A stretch of 41,562 nt of DNA from an uncultured Helicobacter sp. Its GTDB lineage: Bacteria; Campylobacterota; Campylobacteria; Campylobacterales; Helicobacteraceae. The DNA is taken from contig CASFZH010000015.1 in NCBI GenBank assembly GCA_949299115.1, positions 1 to 41,562 of the forward strand, given 5' to 3'. Positions 18,962 to 26,501 of the stretch are shown here, in pieces (position 1 is the first letter of the stretch; every line of letters starts with the position of its first letter). The notes under the pieces are model-generated. The model was not told the origin of the DNA. It was given only the letters and a program-made list of their open reading frames with translations, and did not search any database. The translations under genes were made by a program, and so were the position numbers.

Positions 18962-20419
18962 ATGGCGGCGACACAAACGTTAAAAGTAAATACTAAAAAA
19001 CATAAAGTGACGGATAAAAATAGGCAATCTAAGGTAGGCAAAAAACTAAAGAAGGTCTTAAGTCTTCCGAGAGGATTTCTACTTTCTGGTGTTAAGGCAA
19101 ATATTAAATATAAAAATCGTTTTGATTTAGCGCTTATTTATTCTCACACTCCGTGTGTTGCTGCTGGTGTATGGACAAAAAATAGTATACAGGCTGCATG
19201 TATTACCTATAATAAAAGTCATATTAAAAATAAGATTCAGGCTATTATGATAAATTCTGGATATGCTAATGCTTGTACAAGTATACAGGGTGATAAAAAT
19301 TGTCTCATTAGTGCTAAGGCATTAGCGAGCAATCTTAAAATAGATTCGGATGCCATATTGCTTGCCTCTACAGGTGTAATAGGGCAGCAACTGCCTATAG
19401 ATAAGATAATAAAAAATATACCAAAACTTGTGCAGACAAAAAATAACACACAAGATTCAATAAAATGTGCAAGCAAAGCAATCATGACAACAGATACGTA
19501 TCCTAAGATATATGGAGTCAAGATGTTGCTTCAGGAATCAGATAGTGTAGAATCCCCGGATTCCAAGACAGTGGAACAGGGAAATGAAGAGATAGACACG
19601 CAAGAAAAATCAGCATGTAATGAATTACAGGTATCCGACAAAGAAGATTCTAAGTATACCTCTGCCATTACAGACAACACTATAATCAAAAAACCTAAAA
19701 AGATTAAAGCAAAAGTTTGGGGCATGGCAAAAGGTTCTGGCATGATTCATCCAAATATGGCTACTATGTTGGGCTTTGTGATGACCGATGTTGCTATCAA
19801 ACAAAGTCTTTTGCAGGAGGCTTTGGGTGAGGTGGTGCAACAAAGTTTTAATCAAATTAGTGTTGATGGTGATACATCAACTAATGATATGGTTGTTGTG
19901 TTGGCTAATGGCAAGGCTGGAAATCGAGAAATACAAGAAAAAAATGCCGATTATGAAGTCTTTAAGTTAGCATTACAGCAAGTTTGTATAAAACTTGCTA
20001 AGAAAATCGCAAGAGATGGCGAAGGTGCAACACATTTATTAGAAGTAGTGATAAAGGAGGCGAAAACTTTAGAACAAGCTCAAAAATTAAGTAAAGCTAT
20101 TATTGGTTCAAACCTTGTCAAAACAGCCATTTTTGGTAAAGATGCAAATTGGGGGAGAATCATTTGTGCAATGGGATACAGTGAAATGGTATTTGATTCT
20201 ACAAAGCTTGATTTATTTTTTGAAAGTAAAAAAGGTAAAATTGCTATCGCAAAAGATGGTGTAGGTGTGCAATTCAATGAGAATAAAGCGAGAAAAATCT
20301 TAAGTGCTGATACAGTCCGAATCGTAGTCAATCTAAAAGACGGTGATTATAGTGCGAAAGCTTGGGGTTGTGATTTGAGCTATGATTATATCACAATCAA
20401 CGCTGATTATCGTTCATGA
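18962..20419 (+). CDS. argJ: Bifunctional ornithine acetyltransferase / N-acetylglutamate synthase
   Basis: Moves the acetyl group from N-acetylornithine to glutamate in the cyclic arginine pathway. ArgJ cleaves itself at the Ala-Thr bond of HPNMATML; here the new N-terminal nucleophile is Thr268. The oxyanion-hole region ASTGVIG (135-141), MTTDTYPK and DGDTSTND are all present. The protein is 485 residues against about 400 in the family. The excess is a basic N-terminal extension (about 1-33) and an acidic, Ser-rich insert of about 58 residues (about 190-247) just before the cleavage site. AAGGAG precedes the ATG. No other arg gene is nearby. Confidence 0.93.
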   Translation: MAATQTLKVNTKKHKVTDKNRQSKVGKKLKKVLSLPRGFLLSGVKANIKYKNRFDLALIYSHTPCVAAGVWTKNSIQAACITYNKSHIKNKIQAIMINSGYANACTSIQGDKNCLISAKALASNLKIDSDAILLASTGVIGQQLPIDKIIKNIPKLVQTKNNTQDSIKCASKAIMTTDTYPKIYGVKMLLQESDSVESPDSKTVEQGNEEIDTQEKSACNELQVSDKEDSKYTSAITDNTIIKKPKKIKAKVWGMAKGSGMIHPNMATMLGFVMTDVAIKQSLLQEALGEVVQQSFNQISVDGDTSTNDMVVVLANGKAGNREIQEKNADYEVFKLALQQVCIKLAKKIARDGEGATHLLEVVIKEAKTLEQAQKLSKAIIGSNLVKTAIFGKDANWGRIICAMGYSEMVFDSTKLDLFFESKKGKIAIAKDGVGVQFNENKARKILSADTVRIVVNLKDGDYSAKAWGCDLSYDYITINADYRS

Positions 20420-20717
20420 TTGTTGTAGTGTGAGTAAAAGATATAGGCGTATGCAAATATTTTTGTGATGTGAAGTGAGGACTGTGCCAAATTCATGCTT
20501 GTTTGCCGAATTAACAGGTACAATTATAGAAAATGAATTGAGAAATAGGCAGTTTATGTCATACTTGTTGTGATACATATTTGTAAGATACTTTTATTTT
20601 GAGTATATGGTTAATTTGTACTATTTGGAAAGATATAGAACACCTTTTTACATTGTATATTGAGAAAGCAAATTTATATTTCAAAATATTTATTAATAGC
20701 GATTTGTCAGTTTTTCA
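20420..20717. other. Non-coding stretch
   Basis: AT-rich spacer between argJ and the glycosyltransferase gene. I see no hairpin with a clear T-tract and no small gene. Confidence 0.45.
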
Positions 20718-21857
20718 ATGATTTTTTGCTATGCTTTTATTATAATAATGAAAAGTTACAATATGTGCGATTACAAAAGAGATAAAAAGATTTTTTATAA
20801 TTTAAAAGGTATAATACGGACTATTATTCCTAGAATTTTTGCACAAAAGAATTTAGATTCTAAGATTCAAAATATTTTTAGAATCTATGATAACAAGTTA
20901 GAATATCTAGCTATGCGTTTATCTTTATATAATAAATTACAAGAGCCTTTTATGCTGCCACAAAACAGGGAAGAATTGCCGTCTGATTCTGATTTTTTGG
21001 GGGTAAAACCACCTTATCCAAGCAGACTTTGCAATATGCAAATTATTCGCCCTTTGCTTGATATGCTTAAAAATAATACTCTGATGGCAAGATATGCCAC
21101 TGTATATTACTATGATTCTTATGAATGGTCAAGATATTTTGATGATAATCTAACGTGGGCGTTTATCTTTGGTGATGTAAATACGTTAGTAAGTTGTCCT
21201 GCTATTGTAAAATCACGTCCTATTATGCAAGAAAATACAAATTCTGTACTATTACAGTTAGAAAAATGGCGACATTTTAATTTTATACGAGATTCAATAC
21301 CTTATGAAAACAAGAAAGATATACTGTTTTTTCGTGGAGCAATCTATCAAGATCATAGAATCCGCTTTTTTACTAAGCATTTTGACAATCCTCTGTGTGA
21401 TATAGGACATGTTGGTAATTCAAGTGATTCTATAGATTCTAAATGGACAAAACCAGCTGCATCTTTGCAAGACCATTTACGTTATAAGTTTCTTTTAAGT
21501 TTAGAGGGATTTGATGTAGCGACAAATCTTAAATGGATTTTAAGCTCCAATTCTCTTTGTATTATGCCAAAGCCAGAAATGGAAACGTGGTTTATGGAAT
21601 CAGGCTTACAAAATGGTATTCATTATGCCGAGATTCACAATGATTATAGCAATCTTGATGAGGTGATAGATTTTTATAAAAATAATCCACACAAAGCAAG
21701 AGAAATTATCGCCAATGCCAATGCCTATTGCAGACAATTTTTTGATAGAAAATTGGAGGGGGCACTGAATCTTTTAGTATTACGTAAGTATTTTTATCTT
21801 TCTGGGCAAATTGATGTTAGTGAACAAGAAAAGGAATTGTTTGCTTATAGAATGTGA
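20718..21857 (+). CDS. Glycosyltransferase family 90 (CAP10-like), probable LPS modification enzyme
   Basis: Resembles the lipopolysaccharide-modifying GT90 proteins (Pfam Glyco_transf_90). Characteristic blocks are ILFFRGAIYQDHRIRFF, LQDHLRYKFLLSLEGFDVAT, LKWILSSNSLCIMPKPEMET and the HYAEIHNDYSNLDEVI block. A cytoplasmic sugar transfer to lipopolysaccharide or another glycan is likely; donor and acceptor are unknown. Of 379 residues the first 30 are uncertain: ATGs at 20718, 20748 and 20763 are all in frame and none has a clear ribosome binding site. A pair of AGATTCT/AGAATCT words lies inverted inside the gene (20854-20887). It borders the accessory patch. Confidence 0.82.
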   Translation: MIFCYAFIIIMKSYNMCDYKRDKKIFYNLKGIIRTIIPRIFAQKNLDSKIQNIFRIYDNKLEYLAMRLSLYNKLQEPFMLPQNREELPSDSDFLGVKPPYPSRLCNMQIIRPLLDMLKNNTLMARYATVYYYDSYEWSRYFDDNLTWAFIFGDVNTLVSCPAIVKSRPIMQENTNSVLLQLEKWRHFNFIRDSIPYENKKDILFFRGAIYQDHRIRFFTKHFDNPLCDIGHVGNSSDSIDSKWTKPAASLQDHLRYKFLLSLEGFDVATNLKWILSSNSLCIMPKPEMETWFMESGLQNGIHYAEIHNDYSNLDEVIDFYKNNPHKAREIIANANAYCRQFFDRKLEGALNLLVLRKYFYLSGQIDVSEQEKELFAYRM

Positions 21858-22152
21858 TACTGTAATTCATGAAAGAGATAAGGTAATAATAGTTTGAGTA
21901 AGCAATAAGCTCCATTAACTTTTAAAAATTGCAAAAAGAAAATACTAAGGAGAAGCAAATTTCTTATTTTACTCGTGATAACTTTTATTTGAAACCGTAT
22001 TGGTGCATTCAAATAAAAGTGAGAGGAAACAAAATCATGGCAAGATTTTCTCAAGTTTTTTGGGGTTATGTGAAAGTTTGATATTACAAGATTTTTGTGT
22101 TTTTATTGTATCATTTAAAATTTTAGTAAATTTTCAGAATACAGATTTATAG
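21858..22152. other. Non-coding junction of the accessory patch
   Basis: Spacer between the glycosyltransferase gene and the truncated phage gene. Nothing recognisable, and no obvious attachment-site repeat. A minus-strand frame here (21845-22054) has no supporting feature. Confidence 0.45.
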
Positions 22153-22185
22153 GTTATCCAAAATAAAGCAAAGACAATTACATTT

Positions 22186-23340
22186 ATGGGTATGGGTGCA
22201 GTAACAGGTATAGGAGCATGGGGACAAAGTATCAATAAATCTAATTCTGAAGCAAGTGCAAAAGGATTAAGCCCAAGACAGCAACACAGCTTAAAAGGTG
22301 CAGCACGTATTATGGGTAATGATGAAAATTACTTTGTAGATATGTATAGTAAGCTTGATGAAGCACGTAAAGATTGGGCTAATAGTAGTAAAGACTTTGC
22401 AAAATTAGGAATAAAAGATATTCAAAGTTTAGAGGACATAAAAGACCCTAGAGAGCTTATACATAAGGTAGTGAGTGAAATACAAAAGAATAAAAAAGAG
22501 GGTAATCTAGATTTTAAGGGTAATGCCAAATTAATCGATGATAGTGTAGAAAATTTATTAGGAGTTAATCTACAAGAAGCATTAAGTATTGATGTAAAAG
22601 ATTTTAACGCAAAATACAAAAAAAAATTTAATAGTATCACAGACGCAGAGCTTAAGAGAATGGGTAAAATTGGCAGTGAATTCACAAGTTTATTTCAAAC
22701 AATTAAGAGTTTTGCTTTAAGCGTTACATCAAACTTAGCCCCAGCCTTAAGTAAGCTTTTTAATGCAGTCAAAGAGGGATTAGCAAACTTTAAAAATAGT
22801 GATACTTTTAAAAGTATAATGGATAGTATGCGTAAATTCTTTGATAGTGCTAGTAGTAAAGCAAGTGGTGCTATAAAAAGCTTATTTGATAATTTACCGA
22901 ATTTGGTTAAGAGAATGGTGTTGTTATTTGATAGAATGATTATTACTTTTTTAGATATAAGAGAAGCAATAACATATTTACCCTACACAGATACAAGCCA
23001 AAGGGAAAACATACAATTAGAAAGAAAAGCAAGAGAACAAGATTTATTAAAAAAAGAAAGAACCCTAAATTATGATGACGTCAAAGCAGAAATAGAAAAA
23101 ACTAAAGCCTTAACATATACCAATATAGCAAGAATTGCTAAAGACAGCGAATTGCAAAAACTTATTACAAAAGAATATGGCAGAGATTTTACAAATAGAA
23201 TCATACAAGCTTTTAGAGAGGCTAATGTTAATGTAGTAGTGCAAGTCAATAATACACAAAATGCAGAAGCACAGATTAATACTACTGCTAACGCACAAAT
23301 TGTAAAAGCGACACAAATTGGAGGTAATGCGGCTAGGTAG
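22186..23340 (+). CDS. Phage tail tape-measure-like fragment (prophage remnant)
   Basis: 384 residues resembling the middle and end of a tail tape-measure protein: KGLSPRQQHSLKGAARIMG, then an FAKLGIKDIQSLEDIKDPRE-like segment, long helical Lys/Ala-rich stretches, and an Asn/Gln/Ala-rich end (QVNNTQNAEAQINTTANAQI). No other phage structural gene is nearby. The frame stays open upstream of the first ATG to a TAG at 22150-22152, and the residues encoded there (KAKTITF) read like protein. No ribosome binding site precedes the ATG. This suggests the 5' part was lost by deletion, so it is probably a pseudogene. Family call is by pattern only. Confidence 0.5.
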   Translation: MGMGAVTGIGAWGQSINKSNSEASAKGLSPRQQHSLKGAARIMGNDENYFVDMYSKLDEARKDWANSSKDFAKLGIKDIQSLEDIKDPRELIHKVVSEIQKNKKEGNLDFKGNAKLIDDSVENLLGVNLQEALSIDVKDFNAKYKKKFNSITDAELKRMGKIGSEFTSLFQTIKSFALSVTSNLAPALSKLFNAVKEGLANFKNSDTFKSIMDSMRKFFDSASSKASGAIKSLFDNLPNLVKRMVLLFDRMIITFLDIREAITYLPYTDTSQRENIQLERKAREQDLLKKERTLNYDDVKAEIEKTKALTYTNIARIAKDSELQKLITKEYGRDFTNRIIQAFREANVNVVVQVNNTQNAEAQINTTANAQIVKATQIGGNAAR

Positions 23341-23366
23341 TTTAACTTACGTAACCAAGAATATTG

Positions 23367-23372
23367 TATAAT
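23367..23372 (+). promoter_or_regulatory. Candidate -10 box of the toxin-antitoxin operon
   Basis: A perfect TATAAT at 23367-23372 lies 26 bases before the antitoxin ATG and about 15 before its AAAGGAG site. No good -35 is visible, which is common in Helicobacter promoters. Confidence 0.45.
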
Positions 23373-23398
23373 TATGATATTTTAGTAAAGGAGTTACT

Positions 23399-23608
23399 AT
23401 GGTTATTACAATAACTAATGCAGATAGCAGTTTGATTAAAATCATTGAGACACTCAATGAAAAAATAGTAAATCCCTACGAAATAACATACGATGAAATT
23501 CCGACAGATGAAACATTAAAGGCAATACAAGAATGTGGCACAGGCAAATCTAAAACATATAAAAACTTTGAGAGCTATATGCAAGAAATAGATAAATGCT
23601 TAAATTAG
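23399..23608 (+). CDS. Antitoxin of a type II toxin-antitoxin pair
   Basis: 69-residue acidic protein directly upstream of and overlapping a YafQ-type toxin gene by 13 bases, the normal arrangement for antitoxin-toxin operons. The N-terminus (MVITITNADSSLIKII) may form the DNA-binding/dimerisation part. The C-terminus (KSKTYKNFESYMQEIDKCL) is the kind of helix that wraps the toxin. A strong AAAGGAG sits five bases before ATG. The sequence itself is divergent; the call rests mostly on the partner. Confidence 0.8.
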   Translation: MVITITNADSSLIKIIETLNEKIVNPYEITYDEIPTDETLKAIQECGTGKSKTYKNFESYMQEIDKCLN

Positions 23609-23868
23609 TTATTGAAAATAGTTTTGATAAAGATTACAAAAGGGAACTTAAAAGCGGATTAGATTCCCAATCTCTTTTAGACATTGTTAATAAACTTCAA
23701 GCAAAAGAACCACTAGAAAAGAAACATAAAGACCACCAGCTAAAAGGCAATTTACAAGACTTTAGAGAATGTCATATAAAACCAGATTTATGTTTAATCT
23801 ATCGCATTCAAGCAAAGAATTTACATTTAGTGAGATTAGGAAGCCATAGTAGATTGTTTAAGAAATGA
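23596..23868 (+). CDS. YafQ-type mRNA interferase toxin
   Basis: 90-residue RelE-superfamily endoribonuclease that cuts mRNA on the ribosome. The YafQ block KDHQLKGNLQDFRECHIKPD and the C-terminal RLGSHSRLF are intact. His47, His60, Asp64 and His84 match the catalytic set of E. coli YafQ (His50, His63, Asp67, His87) at a constant offset of three, so the toxin looks active. It is also similar to HP0892/HP0894 of H. pylori. It lies next to a phage fragment and may stabilise the accessory patch. Confidence 0.92.
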   Translation: MLKLVIENSFDKDYKRELKSGLDSQSLLDIVNKLQAKEPLEKKHKDHQLKGNLQDFRECHIKPDLCLIYRIQAKNLHLVRLGSHSRLFKK

Positions 23869-23882
23869 AATTAAGAAATATT

Positions 23883-24407
23883 TTATTCAGAATTAGTTAT
23901 TTTTTCCTTAACTGCCTGTCGCCTTGCTTTATATTCTTCAGCTAGTTTACAATGTAATTTCACATCAGCCTCGTTTATAGCGTTAATATCATTCAGCGAA
24001 TCGTATTTAAGATTTGATACAAAATTTTTCTCTTTAGGCGTTAACTCTTGCCATGTTATACATATTTCAATAGAATTTATTTCCATAGATTCAACGAGAG
24101 AATCGGCTTTAGTTTTATGTCTTTCTTTCATAGACTTATAATATTTTTTCTTTATATCTATTGAATTGAGATTTTGTAATTCTTGCTCTGTTGCGTAATA
24201 TTTTAGTATACTTAGTAGTTCTTTTTCCCTATTCTTGTAAGCAAGAATAGGGGCACTTATCTCACATATATTTTGACTAATATTTTGTTCGTTACATGCT
24301 ACAAAGCCATCATCGGCTATATAAGTATAAGATTTCAAATACTCATAGTAGTCGTATGGAAACGCAAGACTCCCACATAAAAATATTCCACATAATAATT
24401 TTTTCAC
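23883..24407 (-). CDS. Uncharacterised exported protein
   Basis: I do not recognise this 174-residue protein. The first 18 residues (KKLLCGIFLCGSLAFPYD) look like a signal peptide, so it is probably periplasmic. The rest is charged, Lys/Glu-rich and mainly helical, with four cysteines (ACNEQ, NICEI, EICIT, LHCKL) that could pair. The start is GTG, chosen because AAGGAG lies five bases upstream. It begins nine bases after the stop of the upstream gene, so the two are co-transcribed. It runs tail to tail with the toxin gene. Confidence 0.7.
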   Translation of the reverse strand: MKKLLCGIFLCGSLAFPYDYYEYLKSYTYIADDGFVACNEQNISQNICEISAPILAYKNREKELLSILKYYATEQELQNLNSIDIKKKYYKSMKERHKTKADSLVESMEINSIEICITWQELTPKEKNFVSNLKYDSLNDINAINEADVKLHCKLAEEYKARRQAVKEKITNSE

Positions 24408-24416
24408 TCAAACTCC

Positions 24417-24704
24417 TTATTGATACTGAAACGTTACATTGAGGTTATAGGCTTTTTCTTGATTAGAATCTACAAAAGATAATGTAGCTTGTCTTTTTCT
24501 GCTATGGACTATTGATTCATGTATCTTGTTTGTGTCTATTTCTGTTTCTATCTCATATTCTAATAGCCTTGATATATCAAATTCTTTCATATCATCTGGA
24601 TAGCATAAAAAATCTTTTTTTATCATATTTTGTAAAAAATTAAGCTCTTTTAATGAGAGATTTTGTAATTTATTTTTGTCTATTAGAAAAGTATTTTTTA
24701 ACAT
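24417..24704 (-). CDS. Uncharacterised small protein
   Basis: 95 residues, no recognised family. The N-terminal half (KNTFLIDKNKLQNLSLKELN) is basic and helical; the second half is acidic (LLEYEIETEIDTN) and ends in a beta-like tail. It lacks a signal peptide, so it is probably cytoplasmic. I start it at 24704, where AAAGGA stands five bases before ATG; an in-frame ATG at 24719 would add five residues without such a site. First gene of a two-gene operon with the exported protein. Confidence 0.65.
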   Translation of the reverse strand: MLKNTFLIDKNKLQNLSLKELNFLQNMIKKDFLCYPDDMKEFDISRLLEYEIETEIDTNKIHESIVHSRKRQATLSFVDSNQEKAYNLNVTFQYQ

Positions 24705-25090
24705 AACAATCCTTTGCAACTAAGTCTTTCACTTGATATTATATCGTAAAAAGCAATATAGACAGATTAAAACAACTATTTTATTATGAAATTTTTTATC
24801 AAAACAAATACTATAATAAAAAAATTATAAAATAAAAATATTTTTAAGCTATATTTAAGTGTAACTCCTTTTTATACATATTTTGTGTTACGATTGAATG
24901 CTATTCATGATTTCAAAGATTACAAGATTCTATTGCATAATATTATAGCTCATCGTAGCTGCTTTCATATATTGTTGGAACTAAGTTGTAATTTTCACTT
25001 ATCTTCAGGCTATCACATTATTTTATGTTATATACATTGTCATTTATTATGCTATAAATTACAAAAAAGTCTTGACATGTTAATAATTCG

Positions 25091-25104
25091 TTTTTTTTTT
25101 TTTT
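25091..25104. repeat. Homopolymeric T tract (T14)
   Basis: Fourteen consecutive T at 25091-25104, 64 bases before the next ATG. Long T tracts upstream of promoters are known variable elements that tune transcription in Helicobacter. Confidence 0.85.
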
Positions 25105-25121
25105 GATATTGTGCAATTTGC

Positions 25122-25139
25122 ATATCACATTTGTGATAT
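25122..25139. promoter_or_regulatory. Operator-like inverted repeat upstream of a tiny gene
   Basis: ATATCACA and TGTGATAT are perfect inverted arms separated by TT (25122-25139). The dyad lies between the T14 tract and the ribosome binding site of the 49-residue gene, where an operator would overlap the promoter. The TGTGA/TCACA halves recall CRP/FNR-family sites, but half-site spacing is shorter than the CRP consensus. Confidence 0.5.
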
Positions 25140-25167
25140 AGCATAAATTTTTTTTAAGGAGTCAGAT

Positions 25168-25317
25168 ATGGCAGATAAAAAACCATTAACACCAGAAGCA
25201 CAAGAAAAATTGGATAGTGCTTTAAGGAAAAAACGGCTTGGTCAAGACTATACAGAGGAAAAAAATTGGTTTTTACGAAATCAATATGGCTGGGTTGTGC
25301 ACGAATATGACTTATAA
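25168..25317 (+). CDS. Uncharacterised 49-residue protein
   Basis: ATG follows AAGGAG six bases upstream and opens a 49-codon frame ending TAA at 25315-25317. The product is hydrophilic and basic in its first half (LTPEAQEKLDSALRKKRLGQ) and ends in an aromatic segment (WFLRNQYGWVVHEYDL). No signal peptide or membrane helix is visible. The strong ribosome binding site, the upstream T14 tract and the dyad favour a real regulated gene. Family unknown. It is followed after 66 bases by another tiny frame. Confidence 0.65.
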   Translation: MADKKPLTPEAQEKLDSALRKKRLGQDYTEEKNWFLRNQYGWVVHEYDL

Positions 25318-25383
25318 ACATTGGGTTGTTTATAGAATCAGCTATGGATTTGCAAACAATAAGAGACTTAGAAAGGAGACATT

Positions 25384-25554
25384 ATAGGTAAAGGTGTAAG
25401 TAGTAGCACTCACACACAAGAGCAGATGGACCATTATTCAAATCAATATAATCCAAATAATCCTGCGTGTGATGAACGAATTGAAAATGAGAAAAAAACA
25501 CAAGAAAACTCACAAAAGCAAAGCCAAAACGATAAACAAAATAAAAATAAATAG
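25384..25554 (+). CDS. Small NPNNP-motif protein with ATA in place of ATG
   Basis: A perfect AAAGGAG (25372-25378) stands five bases before ATA at 25384, which opens a 56-codon frame ending TAG at 25552-25554. The product begins GKGVSSSTHTQEQMDHYSNQ and continues YNPNNPACDER, a pattern I associate with a family of tiny hydrophilic bacterial proteins of unknown function that carry DHYANQxNPNNP-like repeats; here there is one repeat plus a Lys/Gln/Asn-rich tail. An in-frame ATG at 25426 would give 42 residues but has poor context. Either ATA is used as a start, or an ATG start has been lost by mutation. Confidence 0.55.
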   Translation: MGKGVSSSTHTQEQMDHYSNQYNPNNPACDERIENEKKTQENSQKQSQNDKQNKNK

Positions 25555-26501
25555 GTATCGCAAGAAGGCTTTGATAGTGTAATGCTAATGGTATTTTGTA
25601 GAGTTTTTATGTTCTTAATTTTTGTGATTGAATGCCAAGCATTATAAATCTTAGGTTAGGAAATGAAAAGTTTTTATTGTATAGAATCTACTTGGTAGAT
25701 TCTATACTTGCATGTAAGCAAAGCATAGAAAATTGATGATATAGTGATTAATGAAAATAATCAATATTGATAGATTCTATGCCTGCTTTTTACAAGAATA
25801 TAGTCAAACTAAGATTTTGCATGATTTACAATTTTATGGAATATTCATTCTTTGGATTATTTTTTGCCGTGCTTAATATTTAAAAATACTTGCTTAAACA
25901 CACTACAATACAGCTTATTTATGACACGCACGTACAAAAGTATACTAAAATACTAAATATTAAAAAAGTTCTATTTATTGTAACAATATGATAGTGTATT
26001 GTGATTCTACAATATTATATGGCTAATAATTTATAGGTTTCTGTGATTCTGACATTGTGTTTATTTGTAGTCTATTATAAAGTCTCATGTTCCCACATAG
26101 CTTTTATGTGATTCACAAGTCCTCTATCATAAACTTGTAATCCAATAGAAAGCTAAAATATAAAAATACGGATTATTAGTATAATCTTATATTACGGCAT
26201 TGAGCTGGTTCTACAAATATATAAATATATTATTTTTGTATGTATTCTTGATACAACACTTAAAATACAATTTTTTAATACATTACATCTATCATCAATA
26301 GAATATCATAGAATTAATGCATTAGTAGCAAGACTAAATCATAGTATATTCTTTTTAATTATGTGTAAATTCTTAGATTAAGGACTATGCTTTTGTTGCC
26401 ACTTCGTTATATAAGCGTAACTGCATGATTTGCTTTCAAGTGTTATTTATTTTTCTAAGGCATAATATGATTATTATCTTAAGAGTAGGGAGAAAATATA
26501 T
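25555..26501. other. Long non-coding stretch before lpxD
   Basis: About 950 bases without a credible open frame on either strand. It contains the AGATTCT hairpin at 25679-25707 and a smaller hairpin at 26094-26110 (CACATA paired with TATGTG). The 3' end should hold the lpxD promoter. It could be decayed coding sequence at the edge of the accessory patch, or could hide a small RNA. Confidence 0.5.
25679..25707. terminator. Perfect 13-base hairpin built from AGAATCT/AGATTCT
   Basis: GTATAGAATCTAC and its exact reverse complement flank a three-base TTG loop. No T-run follows directly on either strand, so termination is uncertain. It lies 124 bases after the small NPNNP gene and is the only strong structure in this gap. 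Both arms carry the over-represented AGATTCT word. Confidence 0.5.

Larger units (their letters stand above)
24705..25167. other. Intergenic region with T14 tract and palindrome
   Basis: Divergent spacer between the two uncharacterised minus-strand genes and the first tiny plus-strand gene. Apart from the T14 run and the palindrome listed separately, it has no credible gene. A 73-codon frame at 24885-25106 ends inside the T tract and has no supporting feature. Confidence 0.55.

Noticed and set aside
21845-22054. 69-codon minus-strand frame between the glycosyltransferase gene and the phage fragment
   Set aside because: It overlaps the end of a confident gene, lacks a ribosome binding site and shows no recognisable pattern.
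24885-25106. 73-codon plus-strand open frame in the spacer before the tiny genes
   Set aside because: It has no ribosome binding site, ends in a run of Phe codons made by the T14 tract, and its His/Leu/Cys-rich composition looks like translated AT-rich spacer.
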